Source: Sphaerisporangium krabiense
GTDB taxonomy: Bacteria; Actinomycetota; Actinomycetes; Streptosporangiales; Streptosporangiaceae
DNA length: 64,000 nucleotides
NCBI RefSeq assembly: GCF_014200435.1
Contig: NZ_JACHBR010000001.1
Location: 4,840,001-4,904,000, forward strand
Reading direction: 5' to 3'
In this document: one piece after another, positions 53,391 to 60,682 of the stretch
Numbering within the stretch: position 1 is the first letter of the stretch
How the letters are laid out: each line of letters begins with the position of its first letter
Program-made: the position numbers and the translations under genes
Notes under the pieces: generated by a model
Seen by the model: the letters and a program-made list of their open reading frames with translations, nothing else
The model's database searches: none
What the model was told of the DNA's origin: nothing

Positions 53391-54118
53391 GCGGGGTGGC
53401 TGGTCCGTTCGCCCGTGGCCAGGCCGTCGAACAGCACCGTGATGTAGTGCTCGGCGAGGGCCGCGGTGTTGAGGCGCCCGCCGGGGCGGAACCAGCGGAC
53501 GGCCACCCAGATCGCGTCGCGGATCATGCGGTAGGTCAGCTTGGGATCGACGTCCGGCCGGAGCGCGCCCTCGGCCTGGCCGCGCTTGATCTGGCCCACC
53601 CACATGCGCTCGACCTCGTCCTCGGCCCTGATCAGGTAGTCGAAGCGGTCGCCGGGGAGGGAGCGCAGGTAGTTCCAGTCGTTCTGCATCACCGTGATCG
53701 CGGCGCGGTGCGGCTCCAGGGTGCCGAAGCCGATGCGCACCATCTCCGACAGCACCGCGCGGGCGTCGCCGCCGCCGTCCAGGGCCGAGCGGTAGCGCGC
53801 GATAAGGTCGTGGAGGAACGTCGACAGGACCTCGTCGACGATCGTCTCCTTGGAGTCGAAGTGGTGGTACAGGCTTCCCGAGAGGATGCCCGCCTCGTCG
53901 GCGATCTGGCGCACGGTGGTGGCCTGGAAGCCCTTGCGGGCGAAGAGCTCGGCGGCGAGCTTCACCAGATGGTCGCGGCGCTCGGAGGCGGAGCCCGAAG
54001 AGGCCGCGCGGCGGGCGGTGCCCTGGCGCCCGGTCGTCGCGCCGCCGGCCGCGCCCGCGGGTGTCGTCGCGACCGTGGAGGCGCCGCCGGAGTTCTTTCG
54101 GGTGTTCACGTCCTCCAT
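53387..54118 (-). CDS. KstR2-like TetR family repressor
   Basis: The 243-residue protein has a low-complexity N-terminal tail (residues 1-45) and a TetR DNA-binding domain with RRDHLVKLAAELFARKGFQA and TTVRQIADEAGILSGSLYHH, followed by FDSKETIVDEVLSTFLHDLI, closely resembling KstR2. The ligand domain includes ITVMQNDWNYLRSLPG. KstR2 of mycobacteria represses genes for the last rings of cholesterol in response to a CoA ester. Two matches to the KstR2 operator lie between this gene and the divergent thiolase-like gene. No other steroid ring genes are seen here, so its ligand may differ. Confidence 0.88.
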   Translation of the reverse strand: MEDVNTRKNSGGASTVATTPAGAAGGATTGRQGTARRAASSGSASERRDHLVKLAAELFARKGFQATTVRQIADEAGILSGSLYHHFDSKETIVDEVLSTFLHDLIARYRSALDGGGDARAVLSEMVRIGFGTLEPHRAAITVMQNDWNYLRSLPGDRFDYLIRAEDEVERMWVGQIKRGQAEGALRPDVDPKLTYRMIRDAIWVAVRWFRPGGRLNTAALAEHYITVLFDGLATGERTSHPA

Positions 54119-54130
54119 TATGGGGGTCCG

Positions 54131-54144
54131 TGCAATCGCTTGCT
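54131..54144. promoter_or_regulatory. KstR2-type operator, weaker site
   Basis: TGCAATCGCTTGCT matches eight of the ten fixed positions of the KstR2 motif AnCAAGnnCTTGnT. It lies 12 bases upstream of the repressor start, where it would allow autoregulation. Confidence 0.5.
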
Positions 54145-54194
54145 CGCCTAACGCGGAGGGCGAGTCACCTGCTCATGCGGCGTTCCCCGCGTCG

Positions 54195-54208
54195 AACAAG
54201 CGCTTGTC
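54195..54208. promoter_or_regulatory. KstR2-type operator, strong site
   Basis: AACAAGCGCTTGTC matches nine of the ten fixed positions of AnCAAGnnCTTGnT and contains the perfect palindrome ACAAGCGCTTGT (54196-54207). It lies 50 bases upstream of the thiolase-like start, so the KstR2-like protein should control that gene. Confidence 0.8.
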
Positions 54209-54258
54209 GCGAACCGCGCGCGCGGCGGGCGCGGACGACCGGAAGGGCGGTTCCCCCA

Positions 54259-55374
54259 ATGACCGAGGCCTACATCATCGGCGCCGTGCGCACCCCCGCG
54301 GGCCGCAGGGACGGGGGCCTGGCCAAGGCGCATCCCGCGGACCTCGGCGCGCTGGTCGTCCGTGCGCTGATCGATCGTACCGGGGCGGACCCGTCCGCCG
54401 TGGACGAGATCGTCCTCGGGTGCGACGACGCCGCGGGGCCGCAGGGCGGCAACCTCGCGCGGACGTGCTGGCTGGCGGCCGGGATGCCGCCCGAGGTGCC
54501 CGGCGTGACGCTGGACCGCCGGGGCGGGTCGTCCCAGCAGGCCGTGCACGCCGCCGCGCGCGCCGTGTGGAGCGGGAGCGCGGGGCTGGTCGTGGCGGGC
54601 GGGGTGCGCAGCACGAGCATGGTCCCGCCCTCGGAGGCCGATCCCGTCGCGGGCTCGCGCGGGTGGCGGGCGCGGTACGGCGGGCGGGCGTTCCCGCAGC
54701 TGCGGACCGCCGAGACGATCGCCGGGAAGTGGGACGTCTCGCGGCGTGAGATGGAGGAGTTCGCGGTGCGGTCGCACCGGCGCGCGGCCCGGGCCCTCGC
54801 CGAGTGGCGCTTCGAGCGGGAGGTCGTCCCGGCCGCCGGCCTGCTCACCGACGAGGGCCCCCGGCCTGACCTCGGCCTCGCCGAGCTGGCCGCGCTGGAG
54901 CCGTGCGCCGAGGGCGGCAGGCTGACCGCCGCGCTGACCGCCGAGCCCTGCGACGGCGCCGCGGCCGTGCTGATCGCCTCGGCGGACGCGGTGCGGGCGC
55001 ACCGGCTGAGCCCGCGCGCCCGCGTCCACCACGCCTCCGCCCGGGCCTGCGACCCCGCCGCCCCGCCCGCCTTCGCCGCCGCGACCGCCCGCGCGCTAGA
55101 CCGAACGGGTATGGCGGCGGACCGGCTGGACGTCGTGGAGGCGGACGAGGCGTACGCCTGCCTGCCGCTCGCCTGGGCGCGCGAGACCGGCGTGGACCCG
55201 GAGCGGATCAACCCCAACGGCGGCGCGCTCGCGCTCGGCGACGCCCTGGGCGCCTCGGGGGCGCGGGCGCTGACCTCGCTGCTCCACGAGCTGGAACGCG
55301 CCGGCGGGCGCTACGGACTCCAGGTGGCCGAGGACGGATTCCAGGCGGAGATCACGATCATCGAACGTCTCTGA
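54259..55374 (+). CDS. Thiolase-fold protein lacking the thiolase catalytic residues
   Basis: The 371-residue product aligns over its whole length with acetyl-CoA acetyltransferases of the FadA6 type (MTEAYIIGAVRTPAGRRDGG, DLGALVVRALIDRTGADPSA, ERINPNGGALALG, ITIIERL). Every catalytic position has changed: the nucleophile Cys89 is Gly (LDRRGGSSQQAV), the His of GHP is Asp328 (GDALGASGAR), the second Cys is Glu358 (GLQVAEDG) and the NEAFA motif is DEAYA. The frame is intact and strongly codon-biased, so it is not a decayed pseudogene. It is probably a binding or structural subunit, or has a different activity. Controlled by the divergent KstR2-like repressor. Confidence 0.88.
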   Translation: MTEAYIIGAVRTPAGRRDGGLAKAHPADLGALVVRALIDRTGADPSAVDEIVLGCDDAAGPQGGNLARTCWLAAGMPPEVPGVTLDRRGGSSQQAVHAAARAVWSGSAGLVVAGGVRSTSMVPPSEADPVAGSRGWRARYGGRAFPQLRTAETIAGKWDVSRREMEEFAVRSHRRAARALAEWRFEREVVPAAGLLTDEGPRPDLGLAELAALEPCAEGGRLTAALTAEPCDGAAAVLIASADAVRAHRLSPRARVHHASARACDPAAPPAFAAATARALDRTGMAADRLDVVEADEAYACLPLAWARETGVDPERINPNGGALALGDALGASGARALTSLLHELERAGGRYGLQVAEDGFQAEITIIERL

Positions 55375-55624
55375 GCCCTGTGCGCCGTGCGCCGCGGGGG
55401 CACTCCTCGGGAGGTTCTCCGAGGCCCGCCCCAATTTTGGGAGCGTTCTCACTCACAGAAATCCCATGGTCGTGGGTATGGAAAACAGGAAAGTTTCCTA
55501 TTAGATTGTCGAAATGTCCGAGACGGCGCCCCGGGAGGCGATGACTTTCCGCGGACGCCTCGCCCCGTAACGGTCCTGCGAGCCTCCGGCGCGAGCCGCC
55601 GATGCCACCAGGCGAGGAGAGTGC

Positions 55625-57301
55625 ATGAAGCGCAGCCCTGAGCTACTGCGTCTGGCCGATTCGGTCCTCCTCCCCGGGTTCGAAGGACGAACACCCCCGG
55701 ACTGGCTGCGGCGCCGACTCGGCGAAGGGCTGTCGGGCGTGGTGCTGTTCTCCAGGAACATCGGGACGCCGTCCGAACTCGCCGAGCTGACCGCGGCCCT
55801 GCGCGCGGAGCGCCCCGAGGCCGTCATCGGCATCGACGAGGAGGCCGGGGACGTCACCCGGCTGGAGGCCAGCACCGGCAGTTCGCGCCCGGGCAACTAC
55901 GCCCTCGGCGTGGTCGACGACGTCGCCCTCACCGAGAAGGTCGCCTACGGCGTCGGCCTGGACCTCGCCGCCTCCGGCGTCAACGTCAACTTCGCCCCCG
56001 CGGCCGACGTGAACTCCAACCCGCGCAACCCCGTCATCGGCCTGCGCTCCTTCGGCGCCGATCCCGAACTCGTGGCGCGGCACACCGCCGCCTGGGTACG
56101 GGGGCTCCAGGCGGCGGGCGTCGCCGCCTGCGCCAAGCACTTCCCCGGACACGGGGACACCGCCGTCGACTCCCACCACGGCCTGCCGTCGGTCGGGGCG
56201 TCGCTCGAGCAGCTTCACAAGGTGGAGCTGCTCCCGTTCCGCGCCGCCATCGCCGAAGGCGTCCAGATGATCATGACGGGCCACCTGCTCGTCGACGCCT
56301 ACGACCCCGGCCTCCCCGCCACGCTCAGCCCGCGCATCCTCACCGGACTGCTCAGGGACGAGATGGGGTTCCAGGGCGTGACCATCACCGACGCCGTGGA
56401 GATGGCGGCGATCGTCGAGCGGTACGGCATCGGCGGCGGCAGCGTGCGCGCGGTCGCCGCGGGAGCCGACCTGATCTGTATCGGTGGCGAGCACGCGGAC
56501 GACGAGGTCGTCGTGACGATCCGCGAGGCGATCGCCGACGCCGTCGCCGAGGGCGCGCTGCCCGAGGAGAGGCTCGCCGAGGCCGCGCGCCGCGTCGAGG
56601 CCCTCACCACCTGGACCGGCTCCTTCCCCGGCCCGCGGCCGTCCGCCGCCCGGGAGACCCTGACGCTCGGCGCGCACCTGGACGGCCACGCGGCCGCCGC
56701 GATGGCGCTGGACGGGCACGGGGCCCCCGCTCCGGACCTGGACGGGCACGTGGGTCTGGACGGGCACGCCAGCGCCACGGCGCTGCTCGACGGGTCGTCC
56801 TCGGACGGGTACGACGACGGGCCCGGGCACGTGCCGCCGGGGCTGGACGCCGCGCGGCGGGCCATCCGCGTCGCCGGCGACCCCGGGTCCGCGCTGCCGC
56901 TTCCCGCCGCGCCGCACGTGGTGGAGCTGACGCCCCTCATGAGCATGGCGATCGACAAGCACATGCCGTGGGGCGTCGGCGAGCCGCTGGGCAAGCTGCT
57001 GCCCGGCACGACGGTGACCCGCGCCGGCGAGGAGGAGGCCGGGAGCCTGGACGAGGCCGTCCTGCGCTCGGCCGAGGACCGGCCGCTGGTGCTGGTGGTC
57101 CGCGACGCCCACCGCCACGCCTGGCAGATCGACGCGCTGACCCGGCTCCTGGCCGCGCGGCCGGACGCGATCGTGGTCGAGATGGGCCTGCCGGGGCGCA
57201 CCGACCTCGGCGCCGTCCACATCGCCACGCACGGCGCGGCCCGCGTCTGCGGCCAGGCCGCCGCCGAGGTGCTCACCGGCCTCCTGCCCGTCCCGTCCTG
57301 A
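55625..57301 (+). CDS. Glycoside hydrolase family 3 protein (beta-N-acetylhexosaminidase type)
   Basis: The 558-residue product has the GH3 N-terminal barrel: LSGVVLFSRNIGTPSELAEL, AVIGIDEEAGDVTRLE, NVNFAPAADVNSNPRNPVIG, KHFPGHGDTAVDSHHGLP (the flexible histidine loop of NagZ enzymes) and the nucleophile aspartate in VTITDAVEM. The C-terminal domain (residues about 420-558) is a GH3_C-like flavodoxin fold. Between them is an insert at residues about 352-400 with four LDGH repeats. No signal peptide is present, so it acts inside the cell, probably in peptidoglycan or amino-sugar recycling. A strong hairpin follows. Confidence 0.9.
   Translation: MKRSPELLRLADSVLLPGFEGRTPPDWLRRRLGEGLSGVVLFSRNIGTPSELAELTAALRAERPEAVIGIDEEAGDVTRLEASTGSSRPGNYALGVVDDVALTEKVAYGVGLDLAASGVNVNFAPAADVNSNPRNPVIGLRSFGADPELVARHTAAWVRGLQAAGVAACAKHFPGHGDTAVDSHHGLPSVGASLEQLHKVELLPFRAAIAEGVQMIMTGHLLVDAYDPGLPATLSPRILTGLLRDEMGFQGVTITDAVEMAAIVERYGIGGGSVRAVAAGADLICIGGEHADDEVVVTIREAIADAVAEGALPEERLAEAARRVEALTTWTGSFPGPRPSAARETLTLGAHLDGHAAAAMALDGHGAPAPDLDGHVGLDGHASATALLDGSSSDGYDDGPGHVPPGLDAARRAIRVAGDPGSALPLPAAPHVVELTPLMSMAIDKHMPWGVGEPLGKLLPGTTVTRAGEEEAGSLDEAVLRSAEDRPLVLVVRDAHRHAWQIDALTRLLAARPDAIVVEMGLPGRTDLGAVHIATHGAARVCGQAAAEVLTGLLPVPS
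56678..56767 (+). repeat. Four copies of a 12-base repeat inside the GH3 gene
   Basis: CTGGACGG(C/G)CAC occurs at 56678, 56708, 56738 and 56756, always in frame, coding LDGH. The copies are 30, 30 and 18 bases apart, and Asp/Gly-rich sequence continues to about 56830. It lies in the linker between the two GH3 domains and probably expanded by slippage. Confidence 0.85.
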
Positions 57302-57351
57302 CCCCGGACGAGCCCGTCCGGCGCACCGCCCACTGAGCGCGCCTTAGCGTG

Positions 57352-57394
57352 GCCACCGGCCCGTCTCCCGTTCCTCGGGAGGCGGGCCGGTGGC
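57352..57394 (+). terminator. Terminator after the GH3 gene
   Basis: A 19-base stem (57352-57370 with 57376-57394, one G-U pair) with a five-base loop starts 50 bases after the GH3 stop codon. The remaining 133 bases to 57527 hold no gene. Confidence 0.88.
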
Positions 57395-57527
57395 ATCTCG
57401 TGGGTACGGCCGCGTCGCGGGAAACGCACCCAGCCTGACGCCCTGATCCGCCTCCGCGGTCCGGGGGCAGTCAGCGCTCTGTGATCACCGCATCGACAGG
57501 GGCGTCGTCCTGCATGAGCGCCAGTGC

Positions 57528-57552
57528 CGTATGGTGTACGGTACGCCATACG
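57528..57552. promoter_or_regulatory. 25-base palindromic operator before the NTF2-like gene
   Basis: Arms CGTATGGTGTAC (57528-57539) and GTACGCCATACG (57541-57552) match at 11 of 12 positions around one central base. It ends 18 bases before the start codon and directly precedes GATATAG and the ribosome binding site. A TetR- or PadR-type repressor encoded elsewhere is likely to bind it; none is adjacent. Confidence 0.75.
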
Positions 57553-57570
57553 ATATAGCGGGAGGACGGC

Positions 57571-57996
57571 ATGTACCAGCCGAGCGCCGAGGAACTGAAG
57601 AGCATTGAGGAATGGTTCGCCGACTACGATGCGCTGGCCGAGCAGGGCGCCATCGAGCAACTGGCCGACCTGGCGGTCTTCCCGATGAACGTGGCCACCG
57701 ACGTGCCGGGCGGCCACGCGAGCGTCCGCCAGTGGACGCGGGCCGAGTACGTCGAGGCGATGAAGGAGTCCATGGGGGGCGGCACCGCCGGGCTCGGCCT
57801 GCGCTCGACGCGCGTCCCGCGCTTTCTCAGCCCGAACCTGGTGGTCGTGGAGACCGAGGCGACGATGACGATGGAGGGCCAGGAGCACCACATGCACTAC
57901 GCCGACCTGCTGGTGCGCACCGAGGATGGGTGGGCGTTCCAGACCATGGTGCAGGGCGGCTGGGGTCACGGCTGGCCACCCGCCAACCGCGGCTGA
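57571..57996 (+). CDS. NTF2-like (SnoaL/DUF4440-type) small protein
   Basis: The 141-residue product has the cone-shaped NTF2-like pattern: a long first helix (SAEELKSIEEWFADYDALAE), a conserved QLADLAVFPM stretch and a series of amphipathic strands (NLVVVETEATMTMEGQEHHM, YADLLVRTEDGWAFQTMVQG). GGAGGA lies close before the ATG. Members are small enzymes or binding proteins, sometimes in polyketide or steroid pathways. Function here is unknown; a large palindrome upstream shows that it is specifically regulated. Confidence 0.8.
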   Translation: MYQPSAEELKSIEEWFADYDALAEQGAIEQLADLAVFPMNVATDVPGGHASVRQWTRAEYVEAMKESMGGGTAGLGLRSTRVPRFLSPNLVVVETEATMTMEGQEHHMHYADLLVRTEDGWAFQTMVQGGWGHGWPPANRG

Positions 57997-58077
57997 CCGC
58001 GCCGTTCCCGGTCGGGGCACGCCTGGGCGCCGAGGCGGCGGCACTTGCTCGGTCTTGTGACTGTCGGGTCGTCGTCC

Positions 58078-58106
58078 GCGAGGCGCTCCGTCGTGGAGCG
58101 CCTCGC
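58078..58106 (+). terminator. Terminator after the NTF2-like gene
   Basis: A perfect 12-base stem (58078-58089 with 58095-58106) with loop GTCGT lies 82 bases after the NTF2-like stop codon and before the AT-rich promoter region of the dehydrogenase gene. Confidence 0.8.
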
Positions 58107-58202
58107 CGCCGTGCCGTGTCCTCGGGTTGCTTGAGGTTTGCCCACATATATCGCCATTTCCAGGGAAAACTTCGATGGTTGCTCCGGAAAAGGAATCGGT
58201 GA

Positions 58203-59117
58203 ATGAGCGGTATCTGTGCGGGACGCGTCGTCGTGGTGACCGGTGCCGGGCGCGGCATCGGCAGGGAGCACGCCCTGGAGTTCGCCCGCCAGGGCGCCAA
58301 GGTCGTCGTGAACGACCTCGGGACCGACACCAGAGGCGGAGGACGCTCCAGCGCCCCGGCGCTCGCGGTGGTCGAGGAGATCCGCGACCACGGCGGGGAC
58401 GCGGTCGCCAACTGCGACGACGTGGCGGACTGGGAGGGCTCGGCGCGGCTCGTGAAGACGGCGGTCAGCGCCTTCGGCGGGCTGGACGTGCTGGTCGGCA
58501 ACGCCGGCTACCTGCGGGACCGCATGATCGTCTCGATGACCGAGCACGACTGGGACGACGTGATCCGCGTCCACCTGAAGGGGCACTTCCTGCCGCTGCG
58601 GCACGCCGCCGCGTACTGGCGGGAGCGTGCCAAGGCGGGGGAGGCGCGGGACGCCCGGGTCGTCACGACCACCTCCGGCGCCGGGCTGCTCGGCAGCGTC
58701 GGCCAGGCCAACTACGCCGCCGCCAAGGCCGGGATCGTCGCGCTGACGCACACGGCCGCCGCCGAGCTCGCCCGCTACGGCGTCACGGTCAACGCCGTCA
58801 CGCCCTCGGCGCGAACCCGCCTCACCGAGGAGGCGTTCGCCTCCATGGTGGCCCCGCCGGAGTCCGGCTTCGACGTCATGGACCCGGCCAACGTGGCGCC
58901 CCTGGTGGTCTGGCTGGGCTCGGCCGAGTCCTCCGGCGTCACCGGGCGCGTCTTCGAGGTCGAGGGCGGCATGATCTCCATCGCCACGGGCTGGACCCAC
59001 GGCCCGGGCGTCGACAAGGGCTCCCGCTGGGAGCTGCACGAGATCGGCGAGGCGGTCGGCAAGCTGCTCGCCGAGGCCCCGGTCCCCGACCCGGTGTACG
59101 GCGTGGCACAGATCTGA
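58203..59117 (+). CDS. Short-chain dehydrogenase/reductase
   Basis: The 304-residue product has the classical SDR sites: VVTGAGRGIGREHALEFARQ (NAD(P) binding), NDLGTDTRGGG, the LVGNAGYLRDRM motif, catalytic Ser in TTTSGAGLLGSVGQ and YxxxK in NYAAAKAGI. The extended C-terminus (GWTHGPGVDKGSRWELHEIG) and NDLG motif resemble the SDRs encoded with fatty-acid and steroid catabolism genes in mycobacteria. It lies four kilobases from the KstR2-like repressor, but no KstR2 motif is visible upstream. The substrate is unknown. Confidence 0.92.
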   Translation: MSGICAGRVVVVTGAGRGIGREHALEFARQGAKVVVNDLGTDTRGGGRSSAPALAVVEEIRDHGGDAVANCDDVADWEGSARLVKTAVSAFGGLDVLVGNAGYLRDRMIVSMTEHDWDDVIRVHLKGHFLPLRHAAAYWRERAKAGEARDARVVTTTSGAGLLGSVGQANYAAAKAGIVALTHTAAAELARYGVTVNAVTPSARTRLTEEAFASMVAPPESGFDVMDPANVAPLVVWLGSAESSGVTGRVFEVEGGMISIATGWTHGPGVDKGSRWELHEIGEAVGKLLAEAPVPDPVYGVAQI

Positions 59118-59133
59118 GGCCCGTCCGGCGACC

Positions 59134-59164
59134 TTGACCATACTTCGCGAGGCGATGTATGGTC
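59134..59164 (+). promoter_or_regulatory. Promoter-operator of the O-acetylation cassette (PadR box 1)
   Basis: A -35 TTGACC (59134-59139) and -10 TATGGT (59158-59163), 18 bases apart, are embedded in an inverted repeat with arms GACCATACTTC (59136-59146) and GATGTATGGTC (59154-59164). An ATG follows seven bases after the -10. The same arrangement, with a perfect repeat, stands before the padR gene at 61885, so PadR very likely controls both. Confidence 0.85.
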
Positions 59165-59170
59165 GCCGGC

Positions 59171-59227
59171 ATGCCCGACGACCCTTCACGGCGCGCGGAA
59201 CCGGCCGCGACCGGCCGCGAGGGCTGA
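59171..59227 (+). CDS. Putative 18-residue leader peptide before the MBOAT gene
   Basis: The frame MPDDPSRRAEPAATGREG begins exactly where the leaderless start is predicted, seven bases after the -10 hexamer, the same place as the padR start relative to its twin promoter. It ends 10 bases before the MBOAT start, in another frame. The MBOAT gene has only GAGGG about 15 bases upstream, so translation of this short frame may help start it. It could also simply be untranslated leader. Confidence 0.45.
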   Translation: MPDDPSRRAEPAATGREG

Positions 59228-59237
59228 GCGTCCGCCG

Positions 59238-60680
59238 ATGTCGTTCGCCTCCCCGCTGTTCCTCTGGTTCTTCATGCCCGTCACCCTCGTGACGTACTGG
59301 GCCACGCCCCGGCGTCTGCGCAACCATGTCGTGGCCGTGGCCAGCCTGGTCTTCTACGCCTGGGGCGCCGGGCCGTACGTGGCGCTGCTGGCGTCGGCGA
59401 TCCTGGTGAACTTCGCGGCGGGCATCGCGATCGACTCTCCGCGGGTCTCGGCGCGGGGCCGGACGGCCGTGCTCGTGGGGGCGGTCGCCTGGGACCTCGG
59501 CATCCTCGCCGTGTGGAAGTACGCGGGGTTCGCCGCCCGCCAGATCGACGCGTTGTCGACCGCGCTCGGCCTCGGGCACGGCCCGGTCGTGGACCTCGCC
59601 CTGCCGATCGGCATCTCCTTCTTCACCTTCCACCACATCTCCTACGTGGTGGACGTCCACCGGCGCAGCAGGCCCGCGCAGCGGGGCCTCGTCGGCTTCG
59701 TCACCTACATCACGATGTTCCCGCAGCTCGTCGCGGGCCCGGTCGTCCGCTACCACGAGATCTCCGCCCAGCTCGCCGACACCGCGCGCGACCGGTACGC
59801 CGACTTCGCCGCGGGCTTCCCCCGCTTCGCGCTCGGCCTGGCCAAGAAGGTGATCGTGGCGGACACCGTCGCCCCGATCGCCGACGCCGCGTTCGCCGTC
59901 CCCAGCGGGGAGATCGGCGCCGCGACCGCCTGGGTGGGGGCCCTGGCCTACACCGTGCAGATCTACTTCGACTTCTCCGGGTACTCCGACATGGCGGTCG
60001 GCCTGGGCATGATGTTCGGGTTCCGCCTGCCGGAGAACTTCGCCCGGCCGTACTCGGCCTGCTCCGTCACCGACTTCTGGAGGCGCTGGCACATCTCGCT
60101 GTCGCGCTGGTTCCGCGACTACGTCTACATCCCGCTCGGCGGCAACCGCCGCGGCACGGCGGTCACGTACCGCAACCTGCTGGTCATCTTCGTGCTGTGC
60201 GGCTTCTGGCACGGCGCCGGCTGGACGTTCCTGTGCTGGGGCCTGTACCACGGCGGCCTGCTCGTCGCCGAGCGGGCGCTCGGCTGGGACAGGCCGCCCG
60301 GCGGCGTCCCGGCCCTGGTCCTGCGCCGCGCCGCGACCTTCCTGCTGGTCGTCGCCGGATGGGTCCTGTTCAGGTCCGCCGACCTGTCACAGGCGGCCGG
60401 CATGCTCGGGGCCATGGCCGGGGCGCGCGGCGGCGGGCTCGACGAGTTCGTGCTGTTCTCCCTCGACCACCGGCGGACGGCCGTCCTCGTCCTCGCGCTC
60501 ACCGTGGTGCTGCTGCCCGCCTCCCAGAGCCTCGGACGGCTGCTGGAGCGGGGACGCGACGGCGCGGCGCGGTGGGCCGTCACGGCGGCGCGCGTGGCGG
60601 TGACCTGGGTCGCGGCCCCGTACGCGGGCGTGCTCGTCGCCGCGGGCACCTTCAGCCCGTTCCTCTACTACCAGTTCTGA
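59238..60680 (+). CDS. MBOAT family O-acyltransferase (AlgI-like)
   Basis: The 480-residue protein has about ten to twelve membrane helices and the AlgI/PatA/DltB signature: LPIGISFFTFHHISYVVDVH, MFPQLVAGPVVRYHEI, TVQIYFDFSGYSDMAVGLGM, DFWRRWHISLSRWFRDYVYI and the invariant His325 in VLCGFWHGAGWTF. Such proteins pass an acetyl group from the cytoplasm across the membrane to surface polysaccharide, peptidoglycan or teichoic acid. The next gene, two bases on, codes for an AlgJ/AlgX-like partner, so the two form a complete O-acetylation module. It is expressed from the PadR-type promoter-operator at 59134. Confidence 0.95.
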   Translation: MSFASPLFLWFFMPVTLVTYWATPRRLRNHVVAVASLVFYAWGAGPYVALLASAILVNFAAGIAIDSPRVSARGRTAVLVGAVAWDLGILAVWKYAGFAARQIDALSTALGLGHGPVVDLALPIGISFFTFHHISYVVDVHRRSRPAQRGLVGFVTYITMFPQLVAGPVVRYHEISAQLADTARDRYADFAAGFPRFALGLAKKVIVADTVAPIADAAFAVPSGEIGAATAWVGALAYTVQIYFDFSGYSDMAVGLGMMFGFRLPENFARPYSACSVTDFWRRWHISLSRWFRDYVYIPLGGNRRGTAVTYRNLLVIFVLCGFWHGAGWTFLCWGLYHGGLLVAERALGWDRPPGGVPALVLRRAATFLLVVAGWVLFRSADLSQAAGMLGAMAGARGGGLDEFVLFSLDHRRTAVLVLALTVVLLPASQSLGRLLERGRDGAARWAVTAARVAVTWVAAPYAGVLVAAGTFSPFLYYQF

Positions 60681-60682
60681 CC

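Noticed and set aside
53387-59117. A full steroid-degradation cluster
   Set aside because: Apart from the KstR2-like repressor, the dead thiolase and a generic SDR, none of the ring-cleavage or CoA-transferase genes are present.
57966-60251. A 761-codon minus-strand frame
   Set aside because: It is antisense to the SDR and MBOAT genes, which carry unmistakable motifs.
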